Origin: Myxococcales bacterium
Lineage (GTDB): Bacteria > Myxococcota_A > Polyangia > Haliangiales > Haliangiaceae
Direction of reading: 5' to 3'
Assembly: GCA_016720595.1 (NCBI GenBank)
Contig: JADKKI010000065.1
Coordinates: 1 to 7,253 of the forward strand
DNA length: 7,253 nt
Position numbers and translations under genes: made by a program
The notes under the pieces: generated by a model
Database searches by the model: none
Seen by the model: only the letters and a program-made list of their open reading frames with translations
Told to the model about the DNA's origin: nothing
Part shown: piece after piece, positions 1 to 5,519 of the stretch
How the letters are laid out: every line of letters starts with the position of its first letter
Numbering within the stretch: the stretch's first letter is position 1

Positions 1-368
1 CCCGCGTGATCGACGCTGAGGTAACCCGCGGGGCAGTAGAGCGGCGTCGAGGTGATGCCCTCGACGGTCGTGTCCACGATGGCGGAGGAGGCGGTGACGG
101 TGCGGGCGTTGGCCGAGAGGTCGGTGAACGACGTGGCGCCTTGCGCGCCTGTGGGCACCACCTGCGCGAGCGTGTGCGCGTCGGGGAGCGTCCATGGGTA
201 GGTCCAGGGCGGGGTGCGGACGCGAGGATAGAAACCGAGTGCTGCACGCGCCGCAGCCGCGTCGGTCGCCGTGAGCACCGAGCGGCCCACGCTGGTGCTG
301 TCGGTGATGTCCGCGGCGGTGACGGAGCCGCTCGACCCACCGAGCTCGTCGCCGTTGACGGAGATCAC
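1..368 (-). CDS. Tail fibre protein, N-terminal part (runs off left edge)
   Basis: An uninterrupted minus-strand frame opens with GTG at 366-368 and is still open at base 1, giving 122 visible residues. The GTG overlaps the TGA of the preceding gene (GTGA, 365-368), which fixes the start. Residues 18-45 carry a motif common near the N-termini of phage tail fibres: ADITDSTSVGRSVL, then TATDAAAARAALG. Such segments usually precede the shaft or receptor-binding part. Residues 79-101 (SFTDLSANARTVTASSA and following), and YLSV at 116-119, resemble the first strands of LamG/concanavalin-like jelly-roll domains found in fibre tips. This suggests a glycan- or surface-binding module that continues outside the window. 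The fibre role is a family-level inference. The target and full length cannot be seen. Third-position A/T codons are rare (about 13 of 122), as in the other structural genes. Confidence 0.72.
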   Translation of the reverse strand, partial: MISVNGDELGGSSGSVTAADITDSTSVGRSVLTATDAAAARAALGFYPRVRTPPWTYPWTLPDAHTLAQVVPTGAQGATSFTDLSANARTVTASSAIVDTTVEGITSTPLYCPAGYLSVDHA

Positions 369-700
369 CGGCCACCTGCTTCCACCGTCACGGTGGTGCC
401 GCTGGTGCTGGTGAGCGTCAGGCGCAGCACGCTGATGGGCTCGCGCTCGCCCGCGATCCGCAAGCTGTCGCCGTGCGCGAGCGGGATGCCCGTCGAGACG
501 GACTCCGCGGGACCCGGCAGCGTCAGGGGGATGCGCGTCACGCTCAGCGCGGTGACGGCGTTGGTGGAGCCCGTGTTCTTGACGATCACCTGCCAGTCGG
601 CGGCGCCGTCGATGGGCACGTCGACGTCGGTCGCGACGCCGGCGGCGAGGGCGATGCCGGTGCGCAGGTAATTGCAGCGGAAATCGGAAGGTGCGGTCAT
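365..700 (-). CDS. Small beta-rich tail-associated protein (111 aa), hypothetical
   Basis: The ATG at 698-700 is preceded by an AGGAG ribosome-binding site (712-716, 11 nt away), and the TGA overlaps the start of the tail fibre gene. The protein has no signal peptide, membrane segment or cysteine cluster. It has one Cys, at residue 9. It reads as alternating short hydrophobic strands and loops: VATDVDVPI at 22-30, WQVIVKNTG at 36-44, ALSVTRIPL at 51-59, ISVLRLTLTSTSGTTVTVEAG at 89-109. This is what a single beta-sandwich domain looks like. I do not recognise the family. Its place directly before the fibre gene, with overlapping stop and start, suggests a small virion component such as a fibre-base, adaptor or decoration protein. 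A fibre-assembly factor is the main alternative. It is also the first minus-strand gene after the lipoprotein insertion, so it may need its own promoter in the divergent region upstream. Confidence 0.6.
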   Translation of the reverse strand: MTAPSDFRCNYLRTGIALAAGVATDVDVPIDGAADWQVIVKNTGSTNAVTALSVTRIPLTLPGPAESVSTGIPLAHGDSLRIAGEREPISVLRLTLTSTSGTTVTVEAGGR

Positions 701-789
701 GGGTGTGCGTGCTCCTGGCGGCGCGGGGCCGCAGGTGGTGAAGGTTTGGGTGATGTAAAAGCGGCCGGAACTGGCGTAGGTTGGGGCGT
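701..789. promoter_or_regulatory. Divergent intergenic region between small tail gene and lipoprotein gene
   Basis: These 89 bases separate two gene starts that point away from each other, so they should hold at least the lipoprotein promoter and possibly one for the small tail protein and fibre genes. The least GC-rich patch is around 740-760 (TTTGGGTGATGTAAAA), which could contain promoter elements. I cannot assign convincing -35 and -10 boxes. A weak inverted repeat (GGCCGC at 727-732, GCGGCC at 761-766) has a 28-nt spacer and no T-tract, so it does not look like a terminator. Confidence 0.35.
712..716 (-). promoter_or_regulatory. Ribosome-binding site of the small tail gene
   Basis: The minus strand reads AGGAG here, 11 nt before the ATG at 698-700. 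This is one of the clearer Shine-Dalgarno sequences in the window and supports this ATG as the start. Confidence 0.55.
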
Positions 790-1242
790 ATGCGAACCCT
801 GCTCGTCGCCCTCGCCCTCGTCGCCTGTGCTCCGTCCGAGTCGCTTCCGGTCACCTGTTCGCCCGCGTGTGCCGCGGGGCAGGTGTGCGCCAACGCTCAG
901 TGCCTGGTACCCGCCGACGCTGGTGCAGACGCCGCTCGGGACGTTGCCGCTGTTGATGCGCCATCGACGGATGCGCCGGTGGACGTGGCAGCGCAGGACT
1001 CAGGGACAGCAGACGCCGTAGTTGACGCCGTCGTTGACGCGCCCGCTGCGGATGCTCCGAGCGACGCAGCGGTTGACGCCGCGCCGGTGTGCTCGTCCGT
1101 GCGGGTGAGCTGCGGGCGCGACGTGGATGTAGACCTGCGCTTTGGGATCCCAGTGGATGGCGGTGGCCGCCTTCACTGCGGTGCGTGCGGGGCGCGCTGC
1201 GAGGTTGGCTTCGGCTGCGAGGCCTGTACGTGCTTGCGCTGA
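790..1242 (+). CDS. Cys-rich lipoprotein with Ala/Asp-rich linker (150 aa)
   Basis: The only plus-strand gene. The start is the ATG at 790. An in-frame TTG at 781 would only add three residues ahead of a good leader. The leader MRTLLVALALVAC has a basic n-region, a hydrophobic core and an LVAC lipobox, so lipid attachment at Cys13 and membrane anchoring are predicted. Three parts follow: a small Cys module at 23-38 (C-x3-C-x5-C-x4-C), a low-complexity Ala/Asp/Val linker at about 41-99, and a second Cys module with Cys at 101, 108, 130, 133, 137, 143, 146 and 148 (HCGACGARC pattern). From general knowledge, this architecture is frequent in surface lipoproteins of Myxococcota; the molecular function is usually unknown. 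It lies between baseplate J (stop codons 1 bp apart, convergent) and the fibre genes (divergent). In the linker 22 of 57 codons end in A or T, against about 13 of 122 in the fibre fragment. It is likely cargo rather than a structural gene. Possible roles such as surface exclusion or receptor masking are speculation. Confidence 0.8.
   Translation: MRTLLVALALVACAPSESLPVTCSPACAAGQVCANAQCLVPADAGADAARDVAAVDAPSTDAPVDVAAQDSGTADAVVDAVVDAPAADAPSDAAVDAAPVCSSVRVSCGRDVDVDLRFGIPVDGGGRLHCGACGARCEVGFGCEACTCLR
1018..1041 (+). repeat. 12-bp tandem repeat in the lipoprotein linker
   Basis: Two adjacent 12-base units, GTAGTTGACGCC and GTCGTTGACGCG, encode V-V-D-A twice. A further GTTGACGCC lies at 1072-1080. 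The whole Ala/Asp linker (about 910-1086) is built of similar GAC/GAT and GCN codons and probably grew by slippage or unequal exchange. Confidence 0.5.
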
Positions 1243-1243
1243 C

Positions 1244-2374
1244 TCAGACGCCCCAGTCGCCCGAGGTGATCTGGTAGTCCAGCACCGCGATGCCCGTGCC
1301 GGGGATGCTCACGTCGCCCGTCGGCGCTGAGAGATCGACGTCGACGACACCGTCGGCCGACCGCAGCCCCGCGTAGATCCCGCCGAGGTCCACCGCATCG
1401 CCCATCTCCAGCGTCTGGAAGTACGCCCCCACGGCGTTACGCGCCTTGAATCGGTTCTCAGCCGTGTTGTAGGTCGCGTTCCTGACGCGCACGGTGCCGC
1501 CCACCGTCACGTTCGTGACGCTCGCCGCGTACACGCTCACGTCGTCGGTGACGGGCTTCTGCGCGTCGAGCCAGGCCTGCACCGCCGCCACCTCGCCGCC
1601 CGTCGCGGCGCCGCCAGCGTGCGAGATGTACACGCCGACCTTGCCGTCGCCGGTGCCCGGGACGACGCGGACCTTGCGGATCGCGGGGGCGTCCGGGCAG
1701 TTCAGCGCGAGGTAGACGTAGCTGTCGATCGACGCGCCGCGACCGAGCGCCGACCACCGCGCGAGGCAGCGCAGCCGCAGCTCGTCGTCGGTCTCCTCGG
1801 GCTGACCCGACACCGTCTGCCACGTCGAGGTCCCCGCGATCACGGGGTTGGTGACCGAGAGCCCTGCGTATGCGGGCGACACGATGGCGAGCGTCGCGCC
1901 CGAGCCGAGGTTGTAGGCCGTGCCGGGAGACTCCGCGCGCACGTTGATCGTGGCCGTCCCCCCAGAGGGCACCGAGACGCTGGCGGCGTTCGTGCTGCGC
2001 CAGCGCACCGTCCCGTCGGTGATGAGCAGCCCGCCCGGGGCGATGGTGTAGGGTCCCGTGCCGCTCACCGCCGCGAGCACCATCTGCCCCGCGGCGAAGG
2101 TGGCCGGGAGCCGGTCGAGGTCGAAGCGGCTCTTGGCCAGGAGCGTCAGCCACGCGCCGGAGCTTTCGGAGAGAAAGCCCCCCTTCGCGACCAGCACCAC
2201 CGAGGCGTAGAGGTCCGCGAGCGCGGTGGCGTCTGCCTTCACGAGCGAGCGAGCGACGCCGCCCTCTTGCCACGCGGTCACGGGGAGTCGCGCGCTCGAG
2301 AGCGCGGACAGGATCTCGGAGACGAGCTGGGCGCGCGTCTTGGTGGCCAGGAGGTCGGCGAGGGAGGGCATCAT
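1244..2374 (-). CDS. Baseplate J-like protein (baseplate wedge)
   Basis: This 376-residue protein is the best recognised gene in the window. It belongs to the baseplate J family (P2 gpJ, Mu gp47, T4 gp6-like), which forms the wedge ring that links the hub to the fibres and passes the contraction signal to the sheath. Supporting features in order: an N-terminal helical part with GGVARSLVKADATALADLY (38-56) and GGFLSESSGAWLTLLAK (65-81); a beta-rich middle with AESPGTAYNLGSG (147-159); the hallmark EETDDELRLRCLARW (193-207) followed by GRGASIDSYVYLA (211-223); and IRKVRVVPGTGDGKVGVYIS (232-251). The length is normal for the family. The ATG overlaps the TGA of the W-like gene (ATGA, 2371-2374), with a purine-rich AAGGTG just upstream. 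A second ATG follows immediately, so the exact start is uncertain by one codon. The stop is 1 bp from the lipoprotein stop, with no terminator-like structure between them. Confidence 0.93.
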   Translation of the reverse strand: MMPSLADLLATKTRAQLVSEILSALSSARLPVTAWQEGGVARSLVKADATALADLYASVVLVAKGGFLSESSGAWLTLLAKSRFDLDRLPATFAAGQMVLAAVSGTGPYTIAPGGLLITDGTVRWRSTNAASVSVPSGGTATINVRAESPGTAYNLGSGATLAIVSPAYAGLSVTNPVIAGTSTWQTVSGQPEETDDELRLRCLARWSALGRGASIDSYVYLALNCPDAPAIRKVRVVPGTGDGKVGVYISHAGGAATGGEVAAVQAWLDAQKPVTDDVSVYAASVTNVTVGGTVRVRNATYNTAENRFKARNAVGAYFQTLEMGDAVDLGGIYAGLRSADGVVDVDLSAPTGDVSIPGTGIAVLDYQITSGDWGV

Positions 2375-2760
2375 TGCACCTTGAGGAGGTCCACGGTCAC
2401 AGCGCTCACGGCGAGCGTCATCTTGAAGGGGCCTGCGGCGTCGGCGAGGTCCAGCGCGATCGTGAGCCGCCCGGCCGCCAGCGTGGCCTTCGCAGTCGCC
2501 GACTGCACCCGCTCATCTTTGAGCACCTCCCGCGAGACGTTCGCCTCGATCTCGAAGAGCGCCCGCGGGCCGACGTCGTCGTTGAGCTGTGCCCGAACGT
2601 CGTAGCCGTACTCGCGGGAGTCTCCGATCAGGGCGAGCTCACCACGGGGCGTGCTGAGACGACGGACAGCGGCCTCGGCGAGTGCGCGGCGTCCATCGAC
2701 CACGCCGAAGAGAGGGTCGAGGTCCGACGCTCCCCCGATGTCCGATCCGAGGTCGCTCAC
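2371..2760 (-). CDS. gpW/gp25-like baseplate wedge protein (129 aa)
   Basis: The GTG start (2758-2760) overlaps the preceding TGA (GTGA, 2757-2760), and the stop overlaps the ATG of baseplate J. The N-terminal half fits the gpW/gp25-like family (P2 gpW, Mu gp46, T4 gp25): DLDPLFGVVDGRRALAEA at 13-30, then AVRRLSTPRGELALIGDS at 31-48. In the family this corresponds to the run where a multi-gene helix is followed by the conserved 'TPRGE' turn and a Tyr/Gly segment (here EYGYDV, 50-55). The C-terminal half alternates strands (ATLAAGRLTIALDL, FKMTLAVSAVTVDLLKV), as expected of the alpha/beta fold. Directly preceding J is the usual place for this gene. The protein forms part of the wedge core that templates the sheath. 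I did not verify homology by search. The remaining doubt is over the family, not over whether it is coding. Confidence 0.8.
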   Translation of the reverse strand: MSDLGSDIGGASDLDPLFGVVDGRRALAEAAVRRLSTPRGELALIGDSREYGYDVRAQLNDDVGPRALFEIEANVSREVLKDERVQSATAKATLAAGRLTIALDLADAAGPFKMTLAVSAVTVDLLKVQ

Positions 2761-3667
2761 TCCGTGAACCCGAGCACATCGATGGTGAGGGTCGCGGTGG
2801 CGTCGGAGACGTCATACTGAATGACCTGGCTGGAATCCGTTTCGATCTCAGCAGGCATCCGAGAGAAGCCGCCCAGTACACCGACGGCGACGGGTATGCC
2901 GCCAGGAGGGTGGTGTTGGTGGTGTCGCCCTTGGTGCGAACTTGTCCCGTGCGGACAAGCGCGGTGTCGGAGTTGGTGACGAGCAGTTCGATGTTCACAA
3001 AGCGCGCGTGCGGGGGCACGTACTTTGCGAGAGGCACATCGGTGAACGAGGTCGCGGCGCCCCCCGTGAGCGCCTGAAGATCGGCGGCGCTGATGGCGCT
3101 TCGGCGGTAGAGGTAGCGGCCGTGAACCGACCGCATCACGAGCGGGTCGCCGCTGCCGTTCGTCACGAAGCACCCGAGGTATCGGTAGTTCTTCGTCTCG
3201 CCGCGCTTGTACTGGAGTCGCACCGTGGGGGCGCCGTTGGAGGTTGGGGGCGTGGCGCTGATCTGGAACTTGACGTTGGCTGGCGCCGCCGAGTCGCTCC
3301 ATGCGTACACGTAATAGAACGTGTTGGCGCTGAGCGATCCGCCGCCTTCGACGTGCGAGGCGCCGAGCGTGGTCTCGCCGCCCGTGAAGTAGGGGCGCCA
3401 CACGCTGTTTGAGTCCGCGAGCGCCACGGAGTCGATGACGCCGACCACCACGACGGGCGCGGCGGCGGTTCCGGACACCGCGAGCTTGCCGTTCCAGTTG
3501 AGATTCGCCCACGCCGCTCCGCGGGCGAAGTGCGCGCGGTTGAGCGCGAGCTGGATGATGGGCCAGAGCGGGGCGGCGCCGCCGTCGAGGAAGGCGTCGT
3601 CGCCGTCCTGCGGGCGGCTCGGCTCGGATGCGGTGTATTCGGGCGTGGTGGTGATCGAAGTGGACAT
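2757..3667 (-). CDS. Tail appendage/adhesin-like protein, interrupted by an apparent -1 frameshift
   Basis: The ATG at 3665-3667 has a GAGGAA Shine-Dalgarno (3671-3676). Translation is convincing for about 265 residues, then the frame turns into Ser/Pro/Arg-rich sequence that runs antisense-like through the W gene to 2639. The -1 frame takes over with MPAEIETDSSQVIQYDV and TLTIDVLGFTE and stops at 2757-2759, overlapping the next start exactly. Joined near 2872, the protein is 303 residues. Features: Ala/Trp-rich N-terminus (residues 33-60, including AAWANLNWNGKLAVSG); LSANTFYYVYAWSD at 112-125; KRGETKNYRYLGCFVTNGSG at 154-173; and GRYLYR at 183-188. The 'ANTFYYVYAW ... YRYLG' pattern is one I associate with phage tail appendage and fibre proteins. 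It has no signal peptide or membrane segment. Likely role: an accessory fibre or adhesin attached at the baseplate. Lying between I-like and W-like genes is unusual. The frameshift could be a true mutation, a sequencing error or recoding. Confidence 0.7.
2850..2900 (-). other. Frameshift site in the appendage gene
   Basis: Upstream of here the frame of the ATG at 3667 is sensible and GC3-rich. Downstream the sensible frame is one base back. Adding one G to the GGG run at 2872-2874 gives a continuous SVYWGGFSRMPAEIETDSS, so loss of a G is the simplest explanation. No standard X-XXY-YYZ slippery heptamer is apparent. Confidence 0.65.
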
Positions 3668-3670
3668 TGA

Positions 3671-3676
3671 TTCCTC
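3671..3676 (-). promoter_or_regulatory. Ribosome-binding site of the appendage gene
   Basis: The minus strand reads GAGGAA, with the GAGG core 5 nt before the ATG at 3665-3667. It lies in the 13-bp gap after the I-like gene, one of the few junctions in the operon with a real gap and a clear Shine-Dalgarno. Confidence 0.6.
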
Positions 3677-3680
3677 GGTG

Positions 3681-4382
3681 TCAGCAGAAGACGCCCCAGG
3701 CGAACGCGCCCCATCGCGCCTCGGCCGAGCCGAACGCGGGCGGTCCCCAGACGATGATGCCGGGGCCGTCGCCCCAGACGAATGAACTCCACACGACGCG
3801 CCCCCAGAGGCGGGTGCCGCGCGCGATGACGACGGTGGCGACGCGGTCTCGCGCGTTGATCCACGTCCGCGTGACCCGCCGGAGCTGGGGTCGAGCGACC
3901 GCCGGATCTGCGCTCTCGATGAACTGCACCTGACGCGCGCCCCAACCGAACGCGCCCCACGGCGATGGCCCCGCCATCGCGCGGCCGGTGAAAATCAGCC
4001 GCAGACGCGCCCAGCGGGTCACGTCGGTGTCGACCGGAAGCTCGCCCTGTGTGACGACGGCCGGATACCCGTACCCCAGGAGCCCCACCGCGAGCGTGAT
4101 GCCGTAGCGGGTGCCGAGCCAGGACCACGAGTCGAACGCGCTGCGGATGCGATCCCGCCATGACGCCTCGGCCTCGCCAGGGGCGCGCTCGATGCGAGCG
4201 TCAAGCGACAGAAGGGGGACGGCGTCCGACGGCGCGCGCTCCACCCACCCAGCCTTGACGGCGTCCCGCGCGCGAGCCACCAGCGCATCTTTTGCCCCGC
4301 CGAGCTCACCCGCCCACGCCTGCCCGCTCGGACCTCGGAGCGGCGATGGGGTGATGTCGATCTGAAACTGTCGGTAGCTCAC
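3681..4382 (-). CDS. Trp-rich baseplate protein, tail protein I-like (233 aa)
   Basis: The GTG start (4380-4382) overlaps the TGA of the V-like gene (GTGA). Residues 55-112 resemble the conserved part of tail protein I (P2 gpI-type): a VPLLSLDARIE segment, then WRDRIRSAFDSWSWLGTRYG (75-94) and ITLAVGLLGYGYPAVV (95-110). This matches the family's R..I..A.....GT..gi...l..lGY pattern. In that family the protein links the baseplate wedge to the tail fibre. The C-terminal part is unlike a standard gpI: it has repeated WG motifs, WGAFGWG (142-148), LWGRVVWSSFVWGDG (192-206), VWGPPAFG (211-218) and WGAFAWGVFC (224-233), where the protein ends. In all I count 15 Trp in 233 residues. The C-terminal domain may be a small beta repeat fold that binds fibres or glycans, but this is speculation. 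A Mu gp48-type protein is the main alternative. The gene is certainly coding; the family is moderately supported. Confidence 0.6.
   Translation of the reverse strand: MSYRQFQIDITPSPLRGPSGQAWAGELGGAKDALVARARDAVKAGWVERAPSDAVPLLSLDARIERAPGEAEASWRDRIRSAFDSWSWLGTRYGITLAVGLLGYGYPAVVTQGELPVDTDVTRWARLRLIFTGRAMAGPSPWGAFGWGARQVQFIESADPAVARPQLRRVTRTWINARDRVATVVIARGTRLWGRVVWSSFVWGDGPGIIVWGPPAFGSAEARWGAFAWGVFC
3692..3713 (-). repeat. Copy 1 of a 22-bp near-identical repeat encoding WGAFAWG
   Basis: This segment matches 3938-3959 at 20 of 22 positions. It encodes the last WG motif of the I-like protein, just before its stop codon. The near-identity at DNA level suggests internal duplication or gene conversion rather than conserved protein sequence alone. 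Confidence 0.55.
3938..3959 (-). repeat. Copy 2 of the 22-bp repeat encoding WGAFGWG
   Basis: This is the partner of the repeat at 3692-3713. The two mismatches are adjacent and change the codons between the WGAF and WG parts. It encodes the first WG motif in the C-terminal domain of the I-like protein. Confidence 0.55.
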
Positions 4383-4849
4383 GGGATCTTCACCACGCCG
4401 CTGGCGGTCGAGACGGCGCCGATGGTCGAGGGGCTTGCGCCGAGGCTGAGCGCGGCCGAGACGGCGTCCATCCAGGTGGTCATCGCCGCCGACCGCGCGA
4501 CGCTGTCGCCCACCCGCGCCGCGCCCGTCGTCGCGCCGTTGACCACCAGCTCGGTGACCGATCCGCTCTCCCAGAGCGTGGCCACGGGGCGCGCCGGGTC
4601 ACCCGCCTCGAAGCCGAGCAGCACGCGCGCCCCGGTCGCCACCCGCACCGTCACGCCCGGGATCCCCAGGCGGATGGGTACGCCGCGACAGGACGAGAGG
4701 CGAATGTCCTCGGGCACCAGGTGGAGGCGCCCGTCGGCGTCCTGGCCCGACACGACGGAGGGGTAGAGCGCGAGGTAGTCCACGCGGGCGGTGATCCGCC
4801 GCACGAGGCGTTCGAGGCCTTCGAGGAGGCGAGAGGTCGCGTCAGCCAC
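4379..4849 (-). CDS. Baseplate assembly protein V / Mu gp45-like (156 aa)
   Basis: The frame stays open far upstream of 4849, but that extension is Arg/Pro/Ser-rich antisense-quality sequence inside the hub gene. The natural start is GTG at 4847-4849 (MADATSRLLEGLERL), 8 bp inside the end of the preceding gene. The protein starts with a helix (1-22), then an OB-fold-like part: VDYLALYPSVVSGQDADGRL (23-42), and GARVLLGFEAGDPARPVATL (73-92). The 'G..VLLGFE.GDP.RPV...W' pattern is typical of phage baseplate V, gp45 and gp5-N proteins, where the OB domain sits on top of the hub and carries the membrane-piercing spike. GAARVGDSVARSA (109-121) is reminiscent of the start of spike-end or PAAR-like sequences. 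A long C-terminal beta-helix is absent, so this is a short spike protein or the needle tip is encoded elsewhere. A short Ser/Ala-rich tail ends it. Confidence 0.78.
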   Translation of the reverse strand: MADATSRLLEGLERLVRRITARVDYLALYPSVVSGQDADGRLHLVPEDIRLSSCRGVPIRLGIPGVTVRVATGARVLLGFEAGDPARPVATLWESGSVTELVVNGATTGAARVGDSVARSAAMTTWMDAVSAALSLGASPSTIGAVSTASGVVKIP

Positions 4850-5513
4850 GGAAGCCCCACACCGTGGCGGTGGCCTGTGCGAGCGCGACTCGCACCAGCA
4901 CCGTGTCCACCTGCACGCCGACGTCGCCCTCCGGTCCGCGCAGGAGCACGGTGGTGCCCGGGCGAAGGCCGAACACGTCGCCCGAGACCGTGTAGCGCTC
5001 TTCGATGGGGTCGGGGGCGAGCACTTCGAGCTCCGCGGCCTCAGCGGCATCCCAGGTCTCCGGGCCCATCCACACGGAGCCGTCATCGAGCACCCGCCAG
5101 GGCCAGCCCTGCGCGCGCGCCACGTCTCGAACGGTCTGCGCCGCGGGCCCGGCGATCCGGTGCCAGAGCGCCGTCGTGGACTGCGCGAGCGATCCGGAGG
5201 CCGCAGAGAGGGTCTCGCCTGCCTCGCGCAGCGCGTCGGCCAGCACGTCGCCGAGGGTCGGGTTCTGGTAGGCGAGCGGGCCGACGTTGCGACGCAGGCC
5301 CCCAGCGCCGCCCACAAGGCGCCCGCGCCAGGTGCCGAGGGTGACGGCCCCGGAGATGACCGTTCCCCGCCAGGAAGGCCCCGCGTCGCTCGAAAGCACC
5401 ACGGTCCCGGTGGGGGCCGTGTCCGTGTCGACCTCGAGGTCTGCGGTCCACACGCCGACGCGCGGCATCAGGACCGAAGCCGAAAGGATGGGGCTGCTGT
5501 TCAGGGTGAGCAC
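4842..5513 (-). CDS. Baseplate hub protein, late control D / Mu gp44-like (223 aa)
   Basis: The GTG start at 5511-5513 lies 6 bp after the stop of the preceding gene, with only a weak ribosome-binding site. The protein lies between the gp43-like and V-like genes, where contractile phages encode the hub (P2 gpD, Mu gp44, T4 gp27-like). The hub trimer joins the tail tube to the spike. Sequence support: an N-terminal beta part with VWTADLEVDTDTAPTGTVVL (21-40) and WRGTVISGAVTLGTWRGRLV (48-67); NPTLGDVLADALREAGE (84-100), which fits hub proteins; and HRIAGPAAQTVRDVARAQGW followed by PWRVLDDGSVWMG (118-150). The latter corresponds to the family's helix plus 'r...dG.l.i' strand. The C-terminal beta part includes FGLRPGTTVLLRGP (181-194). 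At 223 residues it is well short of the roughly 350 usual for gpD, so it is a compact hub with one or more domains reduced. The family is inferred without alignment. Confidence 0.68.
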   Translation of the reverse strand: MLTLNSSPILSASVLMPRVGVWTADLEVDTDTAPTGTVVLSSDAGPSWRGTVISGAVTLGTWRGRLVGGAGGLRRNVGPLAYQNPTLGDVLADALREAGETLSAASGSLAQSTTALWHRIAGPAAQTVRDVARAQGWPWRVLDDGSVWMGPETWDAAEAAELEVLAPDPIEERYTVSGDVFGLRPGTTVLLRGPEGDVGVQVDTVLVRVALAQATATVWGFRG

Positions 5514-5519
5514 GGTGGG

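Noticed and set aside
6..671. Plus-strand open frame over the fibre and small tail genes
   Set aside because: It is Gly/Arg-rich antisense sequence. The minus strand holds two coupled frames with fibre-like motifs and a ribosome-binding site.
727..766. Inverted repeat GGCCGC/GCGGCC as a terminator or operator
   Set aside because: The arms are only 6 bp, the spacer is 28 nt and there is no T-tract. A match like this is common by chance in GC-rich DNA.
1230..1260. Possible bidirectional terminator between the lipoprotein and J stops
   Set aside because: The stops are 1 bp apart and no hairpin with a T-run is visible.
1458..2605. Long Arg-rich frames on both strands over baseplate J and the W-like gene
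   Set aside because: They are alternative-frame shadows of the J and W genes, with low-complexity RR/GG composition and no family motifs.
2639..2756. C-terminal extension of the appendage protein in its starting frame
   Set aside because: From about 2870 that frame becomes Ser/Pro/Arg-rich and overlaps the W-like gene, while the -1 frame gives sensible protein ending at the next start.
3163..4161. A 332-codon minus-strand frame spanning the I-like and appendage genes
   Set aside because: It is Arg/His/Pro-rich, runs across the boundary of two better genes in another frame, and has no recognisable motif.
4850..5317. N-terminal extension of the V-like protein to an upstream start near 5317
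   Set aside because: The extension is Arg/Pro/Ser-rich shadow sequence of the hub gene. The GTG at 4847-4849 gives a clean N-terminal helix and a short overlap.
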